A stretch of DNA of 64,000 bases from Aurifilum marmelostoma (taxonomy: Eukaryota; Ascomycota; Sordariomycetes; Diaporthales; Cryphonectriaceae), in the NCBI GenBank assembly GCA_027559495.1, contig JAMXSV010000028.1, positions 1,860,001 through 1,924,000 on the forward strand, written 5' to 3'. The notes under the pieces were generated by a model, which saw only the letters and a program-made list of their open reading frames with translations, ran no database searches and had not been told where the DNA came from. How positions within the stretch are numbered: position 1 is the stretch's first letter; each line of letters begins with the position of its first letter. This document shows positions 1 through 10,657 of this stretch, piece by piece. The position numbers and the translations under genes were made by a program.

Positions 1-2688
1 GGCGGCCTCGACGCCGCCCAGCTCCTGTAGCAAAGTCGACCCGAAGAAGTTCGCATTGCCCCCGGCCCGCCGCATCCTCTCGAGAACCGTCCTGGAGCCT
101 TCGTTCCGCCACTGCGCATTCAGCGAGCTGAAGCTCGGGATGGGCTGCTGAGGCGCGCCCGAGAGGGCTGGGTCGATGTCGATCATATCAGGGGTCTTGC
201 CGGCGTCGGCCCCCTCCTCAAACAGGTTATTGCCTCCCGTTTTAGCCAGTACACAGTGCGCCTGGGGTTGCTTGTCGCTCGGTGTCGAGGCGGCCCCCTG
301 TGACACTGAGCCGCGCTGTACCGTTGAGTCAGTCGGGGTCTGTTGTCGCGGTGAGTTGATCTCTGGGGGCCAGGAGCTTACATTGCCCGACTCCGTGCTC
401 CGCGGAAAGGCCGACCTCAGCTTCGGGATGCGCGTCCCGAGGGCCTCGAGGTCCACGTCCAGCTGGACCAGGAAGGACTCTGTCAGCGGGTTCCGCCTCC
501 TCAGCGCACCCATGGCCGCAAGCAGAAACCTCAGAGAGTCGGCAGTCTGGCTCTCGTCGGGTCTGCTCTTCAGGTACTGCACAAAGACCCGGGCGGCAAC
601 GTAGAGACAAAAGGAGGTGAAGGGGTTGATCTGGGGAGCCATAAAGGGTCAGCAAACATCAATCTGGGCGGGGGCGAAATCGTGGACACGATGGTCATGG
701 TGACGGCTTACGGTGGAGAGATCGATGTGCGAGATCATGCGCATGGTGCTGGCAATCTCGTTGGCCGCGGTGATGCAGCGTACTTTGCTCTCTGAGCTGA
801 CCGAGGCGGGCAGTCTGTTCTTGTCTGCCTTGAAGATGGCGGCTTGGTGGAGACAGATGGTCGAGGTATGTATACACATGTTGGTAAAGATGACGTTCGG
901 GTTCGACAGGCCGGCAGGCAGCTTGAGGTGGGCCGGCAGGCAGAGAGAAGTGTTGAGGAGGATATTGTCCAGGTTTCGATGCCGCTTCCAGTACTCTCCG
1001 TTCAGGTCATGGTCCCGATCATCAACATCCGGTCGGTGGAGGTGAAGAAGATTTCGGCCGAACAAGCATGCCATGAGCACGATGCCTCCCATGGTGGAGA
1101 TCCTCCCCGCACCAGCTGGCGTCATGGACTCGGAGAGGGTCTGTGTCTGCTCGGGCCTGCTCATGTCGAAGGCATCCTCCGACGAGGGCATGTTGGACAT
1201 GATGTCCTTCTCGTCGATGGTCATGGGCCACCCGGTGCCGATACTGGCATACCTGTCCTCGATGAAGGACATCCAGAACGTCCGTCTCCTCTCCTCCCTC
1301 TCGGTCCAGTCCCGCGGAGGAGGGATACACATCTTCACGTCCAGGCCGGCGCCGTCCAGCCTGTGAAGTCCCATCATCTGACACAGCCGGACGGCGGAGC
1401 CCGTGCTCATCCATGCCCTGGGGAAGAACATCATCTTGAACTCGTACTGGGCGAGCAGACAGTGGGTCTGCGCGTGGGCGACCGAGATCAGGTGCTCTCC
1501 AAACCCCTTGATGTAGTCGGCCTCGACGTACTTCCTAGCCCTCTGGTAGAACAGATCACGGAGGGACGAGAACTTGTCCGACACTGAACATGCCATTGTC
1601 CATATTGCATATCTGAGACACACTGGTGGTCGCTGGTTTGGCGCTCTGAAGAGGCTCGTCGTCAGCCATTGACCTTCTTTCTTCACACCAGCCCCTGCGT
1701 CAAAGAGGGAAAAAGAAATCAATAATGGAAAACCTACAGGTTCATAGCCGCAAGATAACGGTATTTATGTATCATCGGCATAGAAGGGTGGATCTTCTCA
1801 AAATATATCTGGTGACTGCAGTTCGACCATGGTTAGCAGCCTTTCGCGCCACACACAAACACATAGGTGCGCGGGCGCACACAGATACAGGAAGAAGAAA
1901 AAGGATGGGCAGGGCGTCCTGACAATTCATCGATAGATTCTTGTGGGGGTAGAGGTTCCTCCAGGCCCAGGCCTATCATCTCCCAGGTGAAGCTGTTGGG
2001 CATGTTGATGGAGTTGAAATCGAACGTGTCGGGTGCGACCTGCTGCTGCTGCGGCCGGGGGGAGTTGTCCGCGGTGAAGTCCCAGCGGTCTCTTTCCCGG
2101 CCACCGCCGCCAGAGTTGATAGGCGGATCAGGCACATTGAGGGCCGGCACTGGTGGTGTGGTGCTGCTGACCCTGGGCTCTGTGCGGGGGTTGGTGGGAG
2201 GCGTACTGCTGCTTGCCACCTTGGAAGACGCTGGTGGTTCTTGTGTCTTGAGCAGAGTCTCGACTTGTTCTACAGCAGGCCGGGTCATACGTCGTCAGTA
2301 ACAAGTCCAGACAGGGGCGTGTAAGAGAGAGAGAGAGAGAGAGGGGAGAAGGGCACGCACTTAATCGTTCCTCCAGGGCCTTGACATATCCGCGCTTGGG
2401 ACCGCTCTTCCTCCTGACCTCGTCGTACGCGCAGTCGTGGCCCAGCCTCGTGCAGGTACTACAGCACGGCCTGTTGCCGTCACACCTCAGCTTCCTCTTC
2501 CGGCAGACCATACACGCCAGGCGCTTGGGCTTGGGCACGCCTGCATTGTTGGGCGGCTGGTGCTGCTGAGACGGCGGCGTCGTGCTGGCCTCGCCGCCCC
2601 TGCTATCGTCACCGTTCACCTGCACGGTCACGCTGTCCTCCACCTCCCCCAAGCCCTGCATGGCGGTGTCGGTGTCGGGGCTGGACAT
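1..2688 (-). CDS. Zn2Cys6 fungal-specific transcription factor, 3' end cut by window
   Basis: Nuclear regulator with an N-terminal zinc binuclear cluster (starts CMVCRKRKLRCDG, six cysteines) followed by a basic linker, and a fungal_trans middle homology region. I join five exons: 2688-2361, 2269-1924, 1815-1738, 1645-712 and 630-1. Donors are GTGCGT, GTCAGG (weak), GTAGGT and GTAAGC. The 78-nt third exon restores the motif HQIYFEKIHPSMPMIHKYRY, and the joined frame stays open to base 1, giving about 772 residues without a stop. I chose the Met at 2688. An in-frame Met at 2871 would add 61 residues but lies in a region that looks like leader. The region architecture resembles regulators of plant-polymer use (CLR-1/ClrA type), but I recall that only loosely, so no symbol is given. 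A glutamine/proline-rich linker separates the two domains. Confidence 0.88.
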
Positions 2689-5600
2689 GATTCTATCCCT
2701 GTCATGGACGGGGCCGTCGGTGGGCGACGGCGGCGACACGGGGACAAATCTTATAGCGGGCCCGTGTTCGGTCTGTCCGGTGGGTGGCGCGACGGCCCTT
2801 GTGATCGTTGGCTCAGAAAGTTCCCGCCACCCGGGGGGAGGGGTGTGTGGTGAAAATGTACAACGGGTCACACGCGTGTGCGGAGGGGATATCCGTGGGT
2901 CCAGAATTGAGAGGTACGGATCCTGGGCTCGGCGGAGCTAGCTAGCAGCAGATGTGGTGCTCGGGTCCGGTTCGTGGAGGAGGAGGAGGAGGAGGAGAAA
3001 GGCTGATCAGTGTCGTAGGTCGGACAAGAGAAAGAAGAGAGAGGCGGGAGAAAGTGAGGATGTTCGTATGGTTAGGCTGCTGGTGGAGGAGGGGTGGTGA
3101 GTGCGCCGCGTGGCCTTAGAGCGTTCATTGTAGTTTGAGAAAGAAGAATGCTGGTTGCTTGAAGAAACACATTGCCCGCTGAGGAGATCCTTCAGCAGCT
3201 GCAGGATTAGGCCTGGTCTAGCGTGTCTGGCGAGGGGCGACCCTGAATGGGGGGAGTACGTGCATCGCCGTTTGCCTTGGGGAGACTCTCACTAGGGGGG
3301 TTTAGACCCGAGTAGCAGGAGGGGCCTACAGGGGCAGGGGAGGTATCCTGTACACCCGCCTCTAGTGCAGAACACACTATAGTCTCATGTCTCGACGACT
3401 TTCTACCTCAACTGGATTAATAATAAGCAATGACCGGATTTGGGACAGCCGCTTCCCACACTGCTGGGATCTGACAAACTGCACGTCCTTACCCTCCTCA
3501 CCTCTGACCTCTGACCTCTCACCTCTCTTCCTCCTTCTATCTGCCGTGCATGTTAATGCTCTGCACGATGAAGTAACACTGATCATGTCGGTCAGCCAGT
3601 AACTCGTGTACCATGCAGCCTCGACAAGATGGGCCAAGTCTCCAGTTCGTCTATGGGTGTCATCGACCACGTAAACATGACTACTATGTGTACTTAGAAA
3701 TGACAGACGGCCACACCGACTAACGGACTGGCTTATCTGCAGCCTGAATGCCTCAGATGACATGCTAGACTGGCCAAGCAGCAGCCGGCACCCTCTGTTG
3801 CAGTAGTGTGTGCTGTGATCATCAGTCCTCCTGGTAAATGAGAAGGCTTGGGCATTGTGTTTTCTGTATGTCCGACCATTCAAAAGAGAAAAAGAAGAAG
3901 CAAGAAGATCAAGGCCCAGAGCTACTCGAAGGATTGCATAATACTGACGATCTCCCCCCCCCCTCCGCCCACCGAACAGGGCTCGGCTCACCACCAGCCA
4001 CTCACTTCTCCCTGGCAGAGAGACTCTAACATCCGCCAGACAGTGCAGATTAAAGGGCCCGTGCATGCACCGCCTCAAAAAAAGAGAGAACTGACCTGGC
4101 AGACAAGACAAGCTGGCAAGGCGTGGATATTGCCCATGCGATCACTACTTGGTATGGTATGTGCTTATGTATAAACATGGGTCTTGCGGCAGATTTGCAT
4201 GCACTGGTGCGTGGGTGTGGTAAGTTTGGCGGGGCTGTGGTCAGCGCTGATCGGCTGTTCTTTGGTCCGTCTTACATGCAAGCGAACATCGGATAGACCT
4301 CTGTAGTGAAATAGTGAAATGGCACACCTAGCCTGATAGATATGGCAGGGGGGGGGGGAAAAGAAAAAAAAAAAAAGAATCGAGCCTGATGTCCGGGGCA
4401 GGGCCGAGCAGACAGATGGGGTAGTTTTTCGGATCCGAAAACCACCACCCCCGCGATGGCATCTTCCGAAAGACCCTCCCTTCTCATCCAAGACGGCCGG
4501 GACGGATCACAGATCTAAGGCTCACTCCGCCGTGGGGCCGAAAACAAAGATTGAATTCTGTACAAGAGGGCCAGATGATTCGAGGACTGAATGATTGATA
4601 CATCCGTTGCAGCCATCCCGATCTGGGAGGGTCTTCCCCATATCCCTTGTATCAGGCCACACAGGTCTCATGCGTCGTCAGCTGCCACTGCAGGTGGCTT
4701 CACATGCTTGGTCCGCATCACGAGAGGTGCCGGGTGCCGCCGGGCCCTCGTTCAGAGGTTCACTGAGACGTGGACGGGGAGTCCGCCATATGCTGGCAAG
4801 GTTTTTTGTTTTTTCAAAAGAAAAGAAGATAGAAGATAGAAGATTGCAAGAAAGATAAAAATAAAATTAAATCAAAGAGGGAGGAATCAAGAAAAAAAGG
4901 AAAAGCCGAAATGGGGAAGATCCCTTCTGATTGTGGTGATGATTCTGATACAAGACCAGCGTCGTCAGTGTGCGTGTCCTAACCTCGCGTGCCTCGGCGT
5001 TCTGAGTTCTCCTGCTAACACCAGAACTGGCTCCAGACGCTGCTAGAGGCACACGCCTCGGAGCCGTGCACGCTTGACGCCGTCGATGATTGCCTGTGCT
5101 GTGGGTGTTGGAATCTTGGAAGGCAGGGCTGGTGTCGGGCAGTGAGGTCATGGCGTCAGTCAAGGACGAGCCTAAACGGATTTAGCACGACGATAAGTGT
5201 TGATTTGCGGGCTGATCATGGCTGAGCAGGTGGGTGAGATCGATTCAGGGACCTGAGCTGCTGAGGGACCTGTCAGGATGGGAAAGGCGGAATGTAAATC
5301 CCGTGGCGTCTCCCGTTGCCATGACAGGAAAGTCTCAAATCAATGATGCTGATAATTATGGATGGATGGATGGATGGACGGATGAATGAATGATGAATTC
5401 TTGCTGCTGCTTTCTAGAGTGTGGGAGAGACAAGTTGTTGGTGGGTGGTGTTATCGTGGTGTGGTATGTGCGTCTGTCCCTTGGACATGGTACTGTGGTA
5501 TTTACTTGCTACTTGTACTACACCTTGTAACCCTGCCTGGTCTGCCGCTGCCCATCTCTGCTACCCCGGGCCAGGCTCTTTACCCGGCATTGCCTACCAT

Positions 5601-6724
5601 GTACCAACTTTTTGTTGCCAATCTTGCCAAGGCACAACGGAAAGAAAGAAAAAAAGTCAAAGAAGCATATGACGACGACCTGTATTGCTCTAGCAGGTAG
5701 TATCGTATGTCCTGACAGGGCCCCGGCCTAGCTACCTGCATGTCTTGGCTTGGCTCGTCCCGAGATCAGATCATCGGGATTTTCTGGCCAGGGGTAAAAA
5801 GAGAGGGAAAAAAAACAAGACCAAGGGGGCATTTATGTAAGGGACGAGGACCTCACACATGTCTGTTACTTGACTGAAAGACAAGGAAACAAATTGTGTG
5901 CCACCTCCTCCGTCTCTCTCCCACTTTCTCTTCCGCCTGTCTGTGGTCCGTCTGAACCTGGACCTGAACTCCTAACTCAGCCTTTCATAAGTTACACACA
6001 CAAACACACATTGACAAGTCGATTGGACTTTCTTTTCCAGACCGCTTCTGCCCCCAATCATCACTAACCACTAAAATCTCTCTCTCTCTCTGCCCCTCCG
6101 AACGGACTCCTTCTCGAAAGGATTCCAGAAAAAGCAGCCCCCCCCCCCCCCCCCCTTTTACTATCCTCTTTTTTAACAGCTTGTGAGAAAAATCCACACC
6201 TTTTTTCTCAGCCTCGGAATCCGCTCTTACTGCTTCCCGCATCATTGGATCTATATAAACACACGCTACACATCCCTCGCCAAATTAAACCTGGGGCGAT
6301 CACCATTGCTGTATCCATCTGCGTATCCATCTGGCATTGGCATACCAAGCACCAACAGCCCGCATTCGCATTACATACAGTAAAATAAGAAGCCCCACCA
6401 ATCTCAGCTGTTCCGCTGGAGAAGGAAGCATATTGGACGGGCCTAGGAAGACCCGTTGGCCGAGACAGATCCGTGCCGCCCGAAAGCCTCGACCGCCCTC
6501 TGCTCTGGCTCCCTCGAGATCCACATCTGGAAGCGCCCATTCGTCCCTTTCTTTGTCCTCCTCGAGACTCGAAAACAGAACCACGCCGACAATTCGCTCT
6601 GTTTCCTTCATCCAAATCAAACTTCCTTTTTTTCTTCTTCCTTCTTCCTTATCGATCTACTTCAATTGACTCGAGTCACCTCCTTTTGTCTCTCCTTCCT
6701 CGTTACCCGGCGCATCCGAAGCAA
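2689..6724. other. Intergenic region between divergent genes, no gene seen
   Basis: About 4 kb lies between the start of the Zn2Cys6 gene and the next gene on the other strand. It holds GA-rich and GGA-rich tracts near 2975-3060, a GGAT-type short repeat near 5360-5385, a poly-C tract near 6139-6158 and several polypurine stretches. Open frames up to 244 residues occur (for example 3377-4111 minus), but they have no recognisable domain and are rich in low-complexity sequence. It probably holds the two promoters and long leaders. Confidence 0.6.
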
Positions 6725-7849
6725 ATGCCTATTATAACCATGCCGATCCGAAACCCCTTTGCGCGGCGGCAAGCAGACGAGGCCTCTCTGCGCCCACCGC
6801 TGACCATCGAGCCTGCGCTTAAGACGCCGCCTGTGTTTGAGCGCGTTGATACCGTGGGCTCGAAAGCCTCGTCGGCCGTCAGCATCAGCAGCCGTCGCAG
6901 TCAAGACACGGGCGAATACAAGATGAGTGGTATGTGCATGGTCCACTCAACAACAATTCACCAGCTGTGGTCGCCTTGCAGCAGCTGCAGCAGCAGTAGT
7001 AGCAGCAGCAGCATGAGCAGTGTGCTAATATTCGTTCCTGTGATCTATAGTGGTCAATGACAGCGGTGTTTATCTTCCTGTATGTATTCCCCCAATTGGG
7101 TTGCAATTTGTCCTGGGGAAAAACGAGGTTGGATAGGATGTTCTGGATACTGACTTGACTTGTGCTACAGCCATCTCCTACCGAAGAGAAGGCCTCGTGG
7201 CCCCGGCGATACCTCTCGCGCAACTCGACCGACACCAGAAGCGACATGGGCGAGATTGAGCCATTTGGGATCTCGCGGGAGTCATTTGATTCCTACCGCA
7301 GGTCTTTTGTACGTACATGACACCGCGATCATGCATGTCTCTGGGGACAAGGAGGAGGTTCGTGAGACTAACCCGGAATTTGTCTGTACCTTACAGGACA
7401 TATCAGCCCGCTCTCCAATTGTGAGCCACGACAGCTATACCCGTCGTTCAATGGACTCGGCCAGATTCGCGCGCATGCCCCGACAGCGCCTGTTCGAGCG
7501 CGACACACCAACATCTGTCGAGGAGGGCGAGGGCGAAGGGTTTGAGGAGGTCGGCCTGAACGACGACGAGAAGAAGCAGGGCACCGAGCAAACACACCAG
7601 CAAGCACCACTACAGCCACCACAGCCAAAGAAGAGAGGCTTCTTTGCCAAGTTCTCCGACCACAACCAAGACGGCAGCGCCATCTCCCCGACGATCGCGT
7701 CGCCATCTCCTACGTCCTCGCGGTTCTCCCTGCTGGCAGGTCGCAAGCGGGCACAGAGCGGCAGCCAGGGGGCCGAGCTGGGCTCCATGGAAAGACCACG
7801 GACCGCCAACAGGGAGATGTCTCGAGAAATGACCGACGTGTCTGCTTAG
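6725..7849 (+). CDS. Unknown serine-rich protein, four exons
   Basis: I do not recognise a named family. Four exons, 6725-6929, 7051-7079, 7171-7308 and 7397-7849, join in frame to 274 residues. The introns are canonical (GTATGT, GTATGT, GTACGT donors; TAG, CAG, CAG acceptors), and the second exon is only 29 nt, encoding the VVNDSGVYLP stretch. The protein is hydrophilic with no signal peptide or membrane segment. It carries many Ser/Arg pairs (SRRS, SYRRSF, TRRSM), an acidic run around EEGEGEGFEE, a PQPKKRGFFAKF segment and a Ser/Thr-rich tail, which suggests a phosphorylated regulatory or scaffold protein. A second in-frame Met at 6740 could be the start instead. The spliced frame spanning three introns is good evidence that it is real; its function is unknown. 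Confidence 0.8.
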
Positions 7850-8905
7850 GTCTATTGTGCTGCCCAAAGAATCCAACAAGAGCTCTTTGGTCGCTACCAA
7901 GACGGGGTTTTTCTTTTCTTTTTTCTAAATGCATTATGGTCTCGGGGGGTTCATTACTTTTTTTTCAAATCCCCTTCCAGGACCTGGGCTGGGACGGATA
8001 CAGGACAGGACATTCGCTCATGAAACATGATCATACACAACGCAAATACACGGAGTCACGAGTGAACCAAGTCGTCTTTTTTTTTTTTTTTTTTTTTCAC
8101 ACGGATTATAGGATACAAACTACAGCTGGAAGGATGAAAGAGGCCTATGATTGTCTCCCCAAGCACCCCATCGAATGATAATGCAATAAAGAGATATTTA
8201 TTTTCAAGACGCACAATTGCACACGGCCTCGACCCTATAACGAACAAGATTCCTGGTCGAATTGGTAATGAGGCTTATCACTGAGAAAGAGCGACGGACC
8301 CTCATAAAGTTTTGGCAGGAGCACTTTTGATGACTCTTGACTGTTTCGTCCCGTGGCTGTCGATGGGGAAGGCACCGGGGGCCGCGGTCGATCTCTGGTC
8401 ACTCGGTGTCTCATCCGGTCCTGCCGTCTCCGGAACTGGGCCGCCCCCGATAGCGGGGCTCCGCTCTTTTCTCAATTACGCCATCTTCGGGACGACGCAT
8501 CTCGACAGCTCCTCTCTCTACTTCCGTCCACGCACACACCCTCTCACACTCCACTCTCGCTACGAGGAGAAGTGTGCCTGGAGCCATTGCACCACAATCA
8601 GCACACTCGTCTGACTTTTTGTTCCTATGTGTCATCATTATACAGCGTGTCACTGCTGATAGTATCAAGCTCGATTTGTCATTGGCCTTGTCGTCGTCGA
8701 GTCAAAATCTCAATCCGGCCTTCTTTTGAGTCAGGATTGGATATTGAGCGGGGTATTCCATATATGAGTCAACCTGATCTGCTTGTATATCAAAGCATAG
8801 TCACTATTCCTGAGCATCGAGACGAAGGAGGAGGTCAGAGGGACGATACGCCATTCAGGGTAGTCAAAAGATAAAGAAAGAGAACGAGGAGAACACGAGG
8901 AGAAC
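7850..8905. other. Intergenic region, no gene seen
   Basis: This holds the 3' side of the preceding gene and the promoter of the PLP enzyme gene, both on the plus strand. A T-rich tract at about 8075-8098 is the main landmark. No open frame here has recognisable protein character. Confidence 0.55.
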
Positions 8906-10237
8906 ATGACGACTGGCACCCCGTCTCACCCTTCCGGCCTACCGGTGGACGAGTCCGGCCCCTCGGCAGCAGCCGTCCTCACCGCCGAGTCTCAGGTACC
9001 CTCTTCCTCCTCCTCGGGTCCTAGATCCCTAGCCTCTCACTTTCCCGGCCGTGAGCTCGCCCTCTCCTCCCTTGCCGTCCACGCAGACGACTACATCAAC
9101 TCGCACCGCGCCGTCGCGCCGCCGCTGCACACGTCCACCACCTTCCGGTACAACACGGACCCGGACCAGCTTCGGCAGTGGGACAACACTGACCCGGCCG
9201 CCCCCTTCGACTCGCACATTTACAGCCGCGATACCGCGCCCAACACGACCCGCTTCGAGGCCGTCCTGTCCGCTCTGCTCGGTGGGCCCGCCATTACCTA
9301 CGGCAGCGGCCTGGCCGCGTTCCACGCCCTGTTGGTCTATCTCAACCCGCGCCGCATCGCCATCGGCTCTGGCTACCACGGCTGCCACGGTGTCGTCCGC
9401 CTCGTGTCCAAACTCACGGGCCTGGAGCAGCTCGAGCTCGAGGACCCGGCCCAGCTGGCCCTCCTCCAGGCTGGCGACCTCATCCACGTCGAGACCCCGC
9501 TCAACCCGACCGGCGAGGCCCGTGATCTCGAGCACTACGCCCGGATCGCTCGCGAGCGGGGTTGCTACTTCTCCGTCGACGCCACCTTTGCGCCCCCACC
9601 CCTGCTCGAGCCCTTCCGTTTCGGCGTCGACATTGTCATGCACAGCGGCACCAAGTACTTCGGTGGCCATAGCGACATGCTCTGCGGCGTGCTGGCCGTG
9701 AGGCCGGACCGCGCGCGCGACGACGGCTGGGTCAAGGGTCTGCTGGGCGAGCGTCTGTTCCTCGGCAGCGTGATGGGCAGCCTGGAGGGCTGGCTGGGCG
9801 TGCGCAGCCTGCGGACGCTGGAGGTCCGCGTCGAGAGGCAGAGTCACAGCGCCACGCAGCTGGTGGCGTGGCTCAACGCCGAGGCGCGGCGCGAAGGCGA
9901 CGGCGTGGTGGCGCGCCTTGTGGATAAGGTCCAGCACGCCAGCCTGCAGCCTGAGGCGGCGGTCGAGGGCAGCTGGCTGCGACGGCAGATGCCGCGGGGC
10001 TGGGGCCCCGTCTTCACCATCGTCACAAAGAGGGAGGACGACGCGCGCCGGCTGCCGAGCAAGCTACACCTGTTCCACCACGCCACGAGCCTGGGCGGCG
10101 TCGAGAGCCTGATCGAGTGGCGGGCCATGTCGGATGTCAACATTGCCAAGACGGTGTTGCGGCTGAGCATCGGCGTCGAGGCGTGGGAGGACCTAAGGGA
10201 GGATCTACTGCAGGGCTTCAAGGCGCTCCTTGACTGA
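8906..10237 (+). CDS. PLP-dependent trans-sulfuration-type enzyme (cystathionine gamma-synthase/lyase family)
   Basis: A single-exon gene of 443 residues in the Cys/Met-metabolism PLP family (fold type I), which makes or cleaves thioether amino acids in sulfur assimilation. Visible hallmarks are the N-terminal substrate region with PPLHTSTTFRY, the glycine-rich YGSGLAAFHALL segment that contacts cofactor phosphate, the ETPLNPTGEARDL loop, the VDATFAPP segment carrying the cofactor-ring aspartate, and the HSGTKYFGGHSDML motif with the Schiff-base lysine at residue 250. The first 45 residues are Ser/Pro-rich and are probably dispensable. Length suits the family. Which reaction it catalyses (synthase, beta-lyase, gamma-lyase) cannot be told from motifs alone. 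It is plus-strand and tail-to-tail with the HET-S-like gene. Confidence 0.93.
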   Translation: MTTGTPSHPSGLPVDESGPSAAAVLTAESQVPSSSSSGPRSLASHFPGRELALSSLAVHADDYINSHRAVAPPLHTSTTFRYNTDPDQLRQWDNTDPAAPFDSHIYSRDTAPNTTRFEAVLSALLGGPAITYGSGLAAFHALLVYLNPRRIAIGSGYHGCHGVVRLVSKLTGLEQLELEDPAQLALLQAGDLIHVETPLNPTGEARDLEHYARIARERGCYFSVDATFAPPPLLEPFRFGVDIVMHSGTKYFGGHSDMLCGVLAVRPDRARDDGWVKGLLGERLFLGSVMGSLEGWLGVRSLRTLEVRVERQSHSATQLVAWLNAEARREGDGVVARLVDKVQHASLQPEAAVEGSWLRRQMPRGWGPVFTIVTKREDDARRLPSKLHLFHHATSLGGVESLIEWRAMSDVNIAKTVLRLSIGVEAWEDLREDLLQGFKALLD

Positions 10238-10657
10238 GAACGTACTTTGTTTGCGGCTGACTTGTTATTTGGCCTGTCGAGTACTAGGTTATAGGGACCT
10301 TATATTGATCACCTTGACAATCCTCATGAGAACGTCTATTGGATATATATATATATATATGTTCATATAGCTGGCTTGTGTGGCGAAATCTCGAGGAAGT
10401 ATTGCATATTTTGAGGGAGGATACAAGGCTGCCACTTGATATCGTGCTTGAACAGCAAGCGTGAACTGCCACGGCAAGACCTGGAAGTGTTGTAGTGCGG
10501 TGACAAAATAAGTACACGTACTCCTCATCATGGACCGACGTGATTACATCTGCGTTCCAGCCATGATCCCACTATTGTTGTATGTCGGTCCCTGTACTAC
10601 CACTTGCGTCTGTGCCTGTGCCTGTGCCATCTGTGTCGTCGATGTCGTCTGTATCTT
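10238..10657. other. Convergent 3' intergenic spacer with TA repeat
   Basis: This spacer lies between the 3' ends of the PLP enzyme gene and the HET-S-like gene. It contains a short (TA)n tract at about 10343-10360 and otherwise nothing I can name. Confidence 0.5.

Noticed and set aside
3377..4111. A 244-residue frame on the minus strand in the first intergenic region
   Set aside because: No domain, repeated Ser/Arg low complexity, no splice support; typical chance frame in GC-moderate DNA.
9029..9937. A 302-residue frame antisense to the PLP enzyme gene
   Set aside because: It mirrors GC-rich coding sequence of a confidently identified gene and is Glu/Val/Arg-biased, as expected of a shadow frame.
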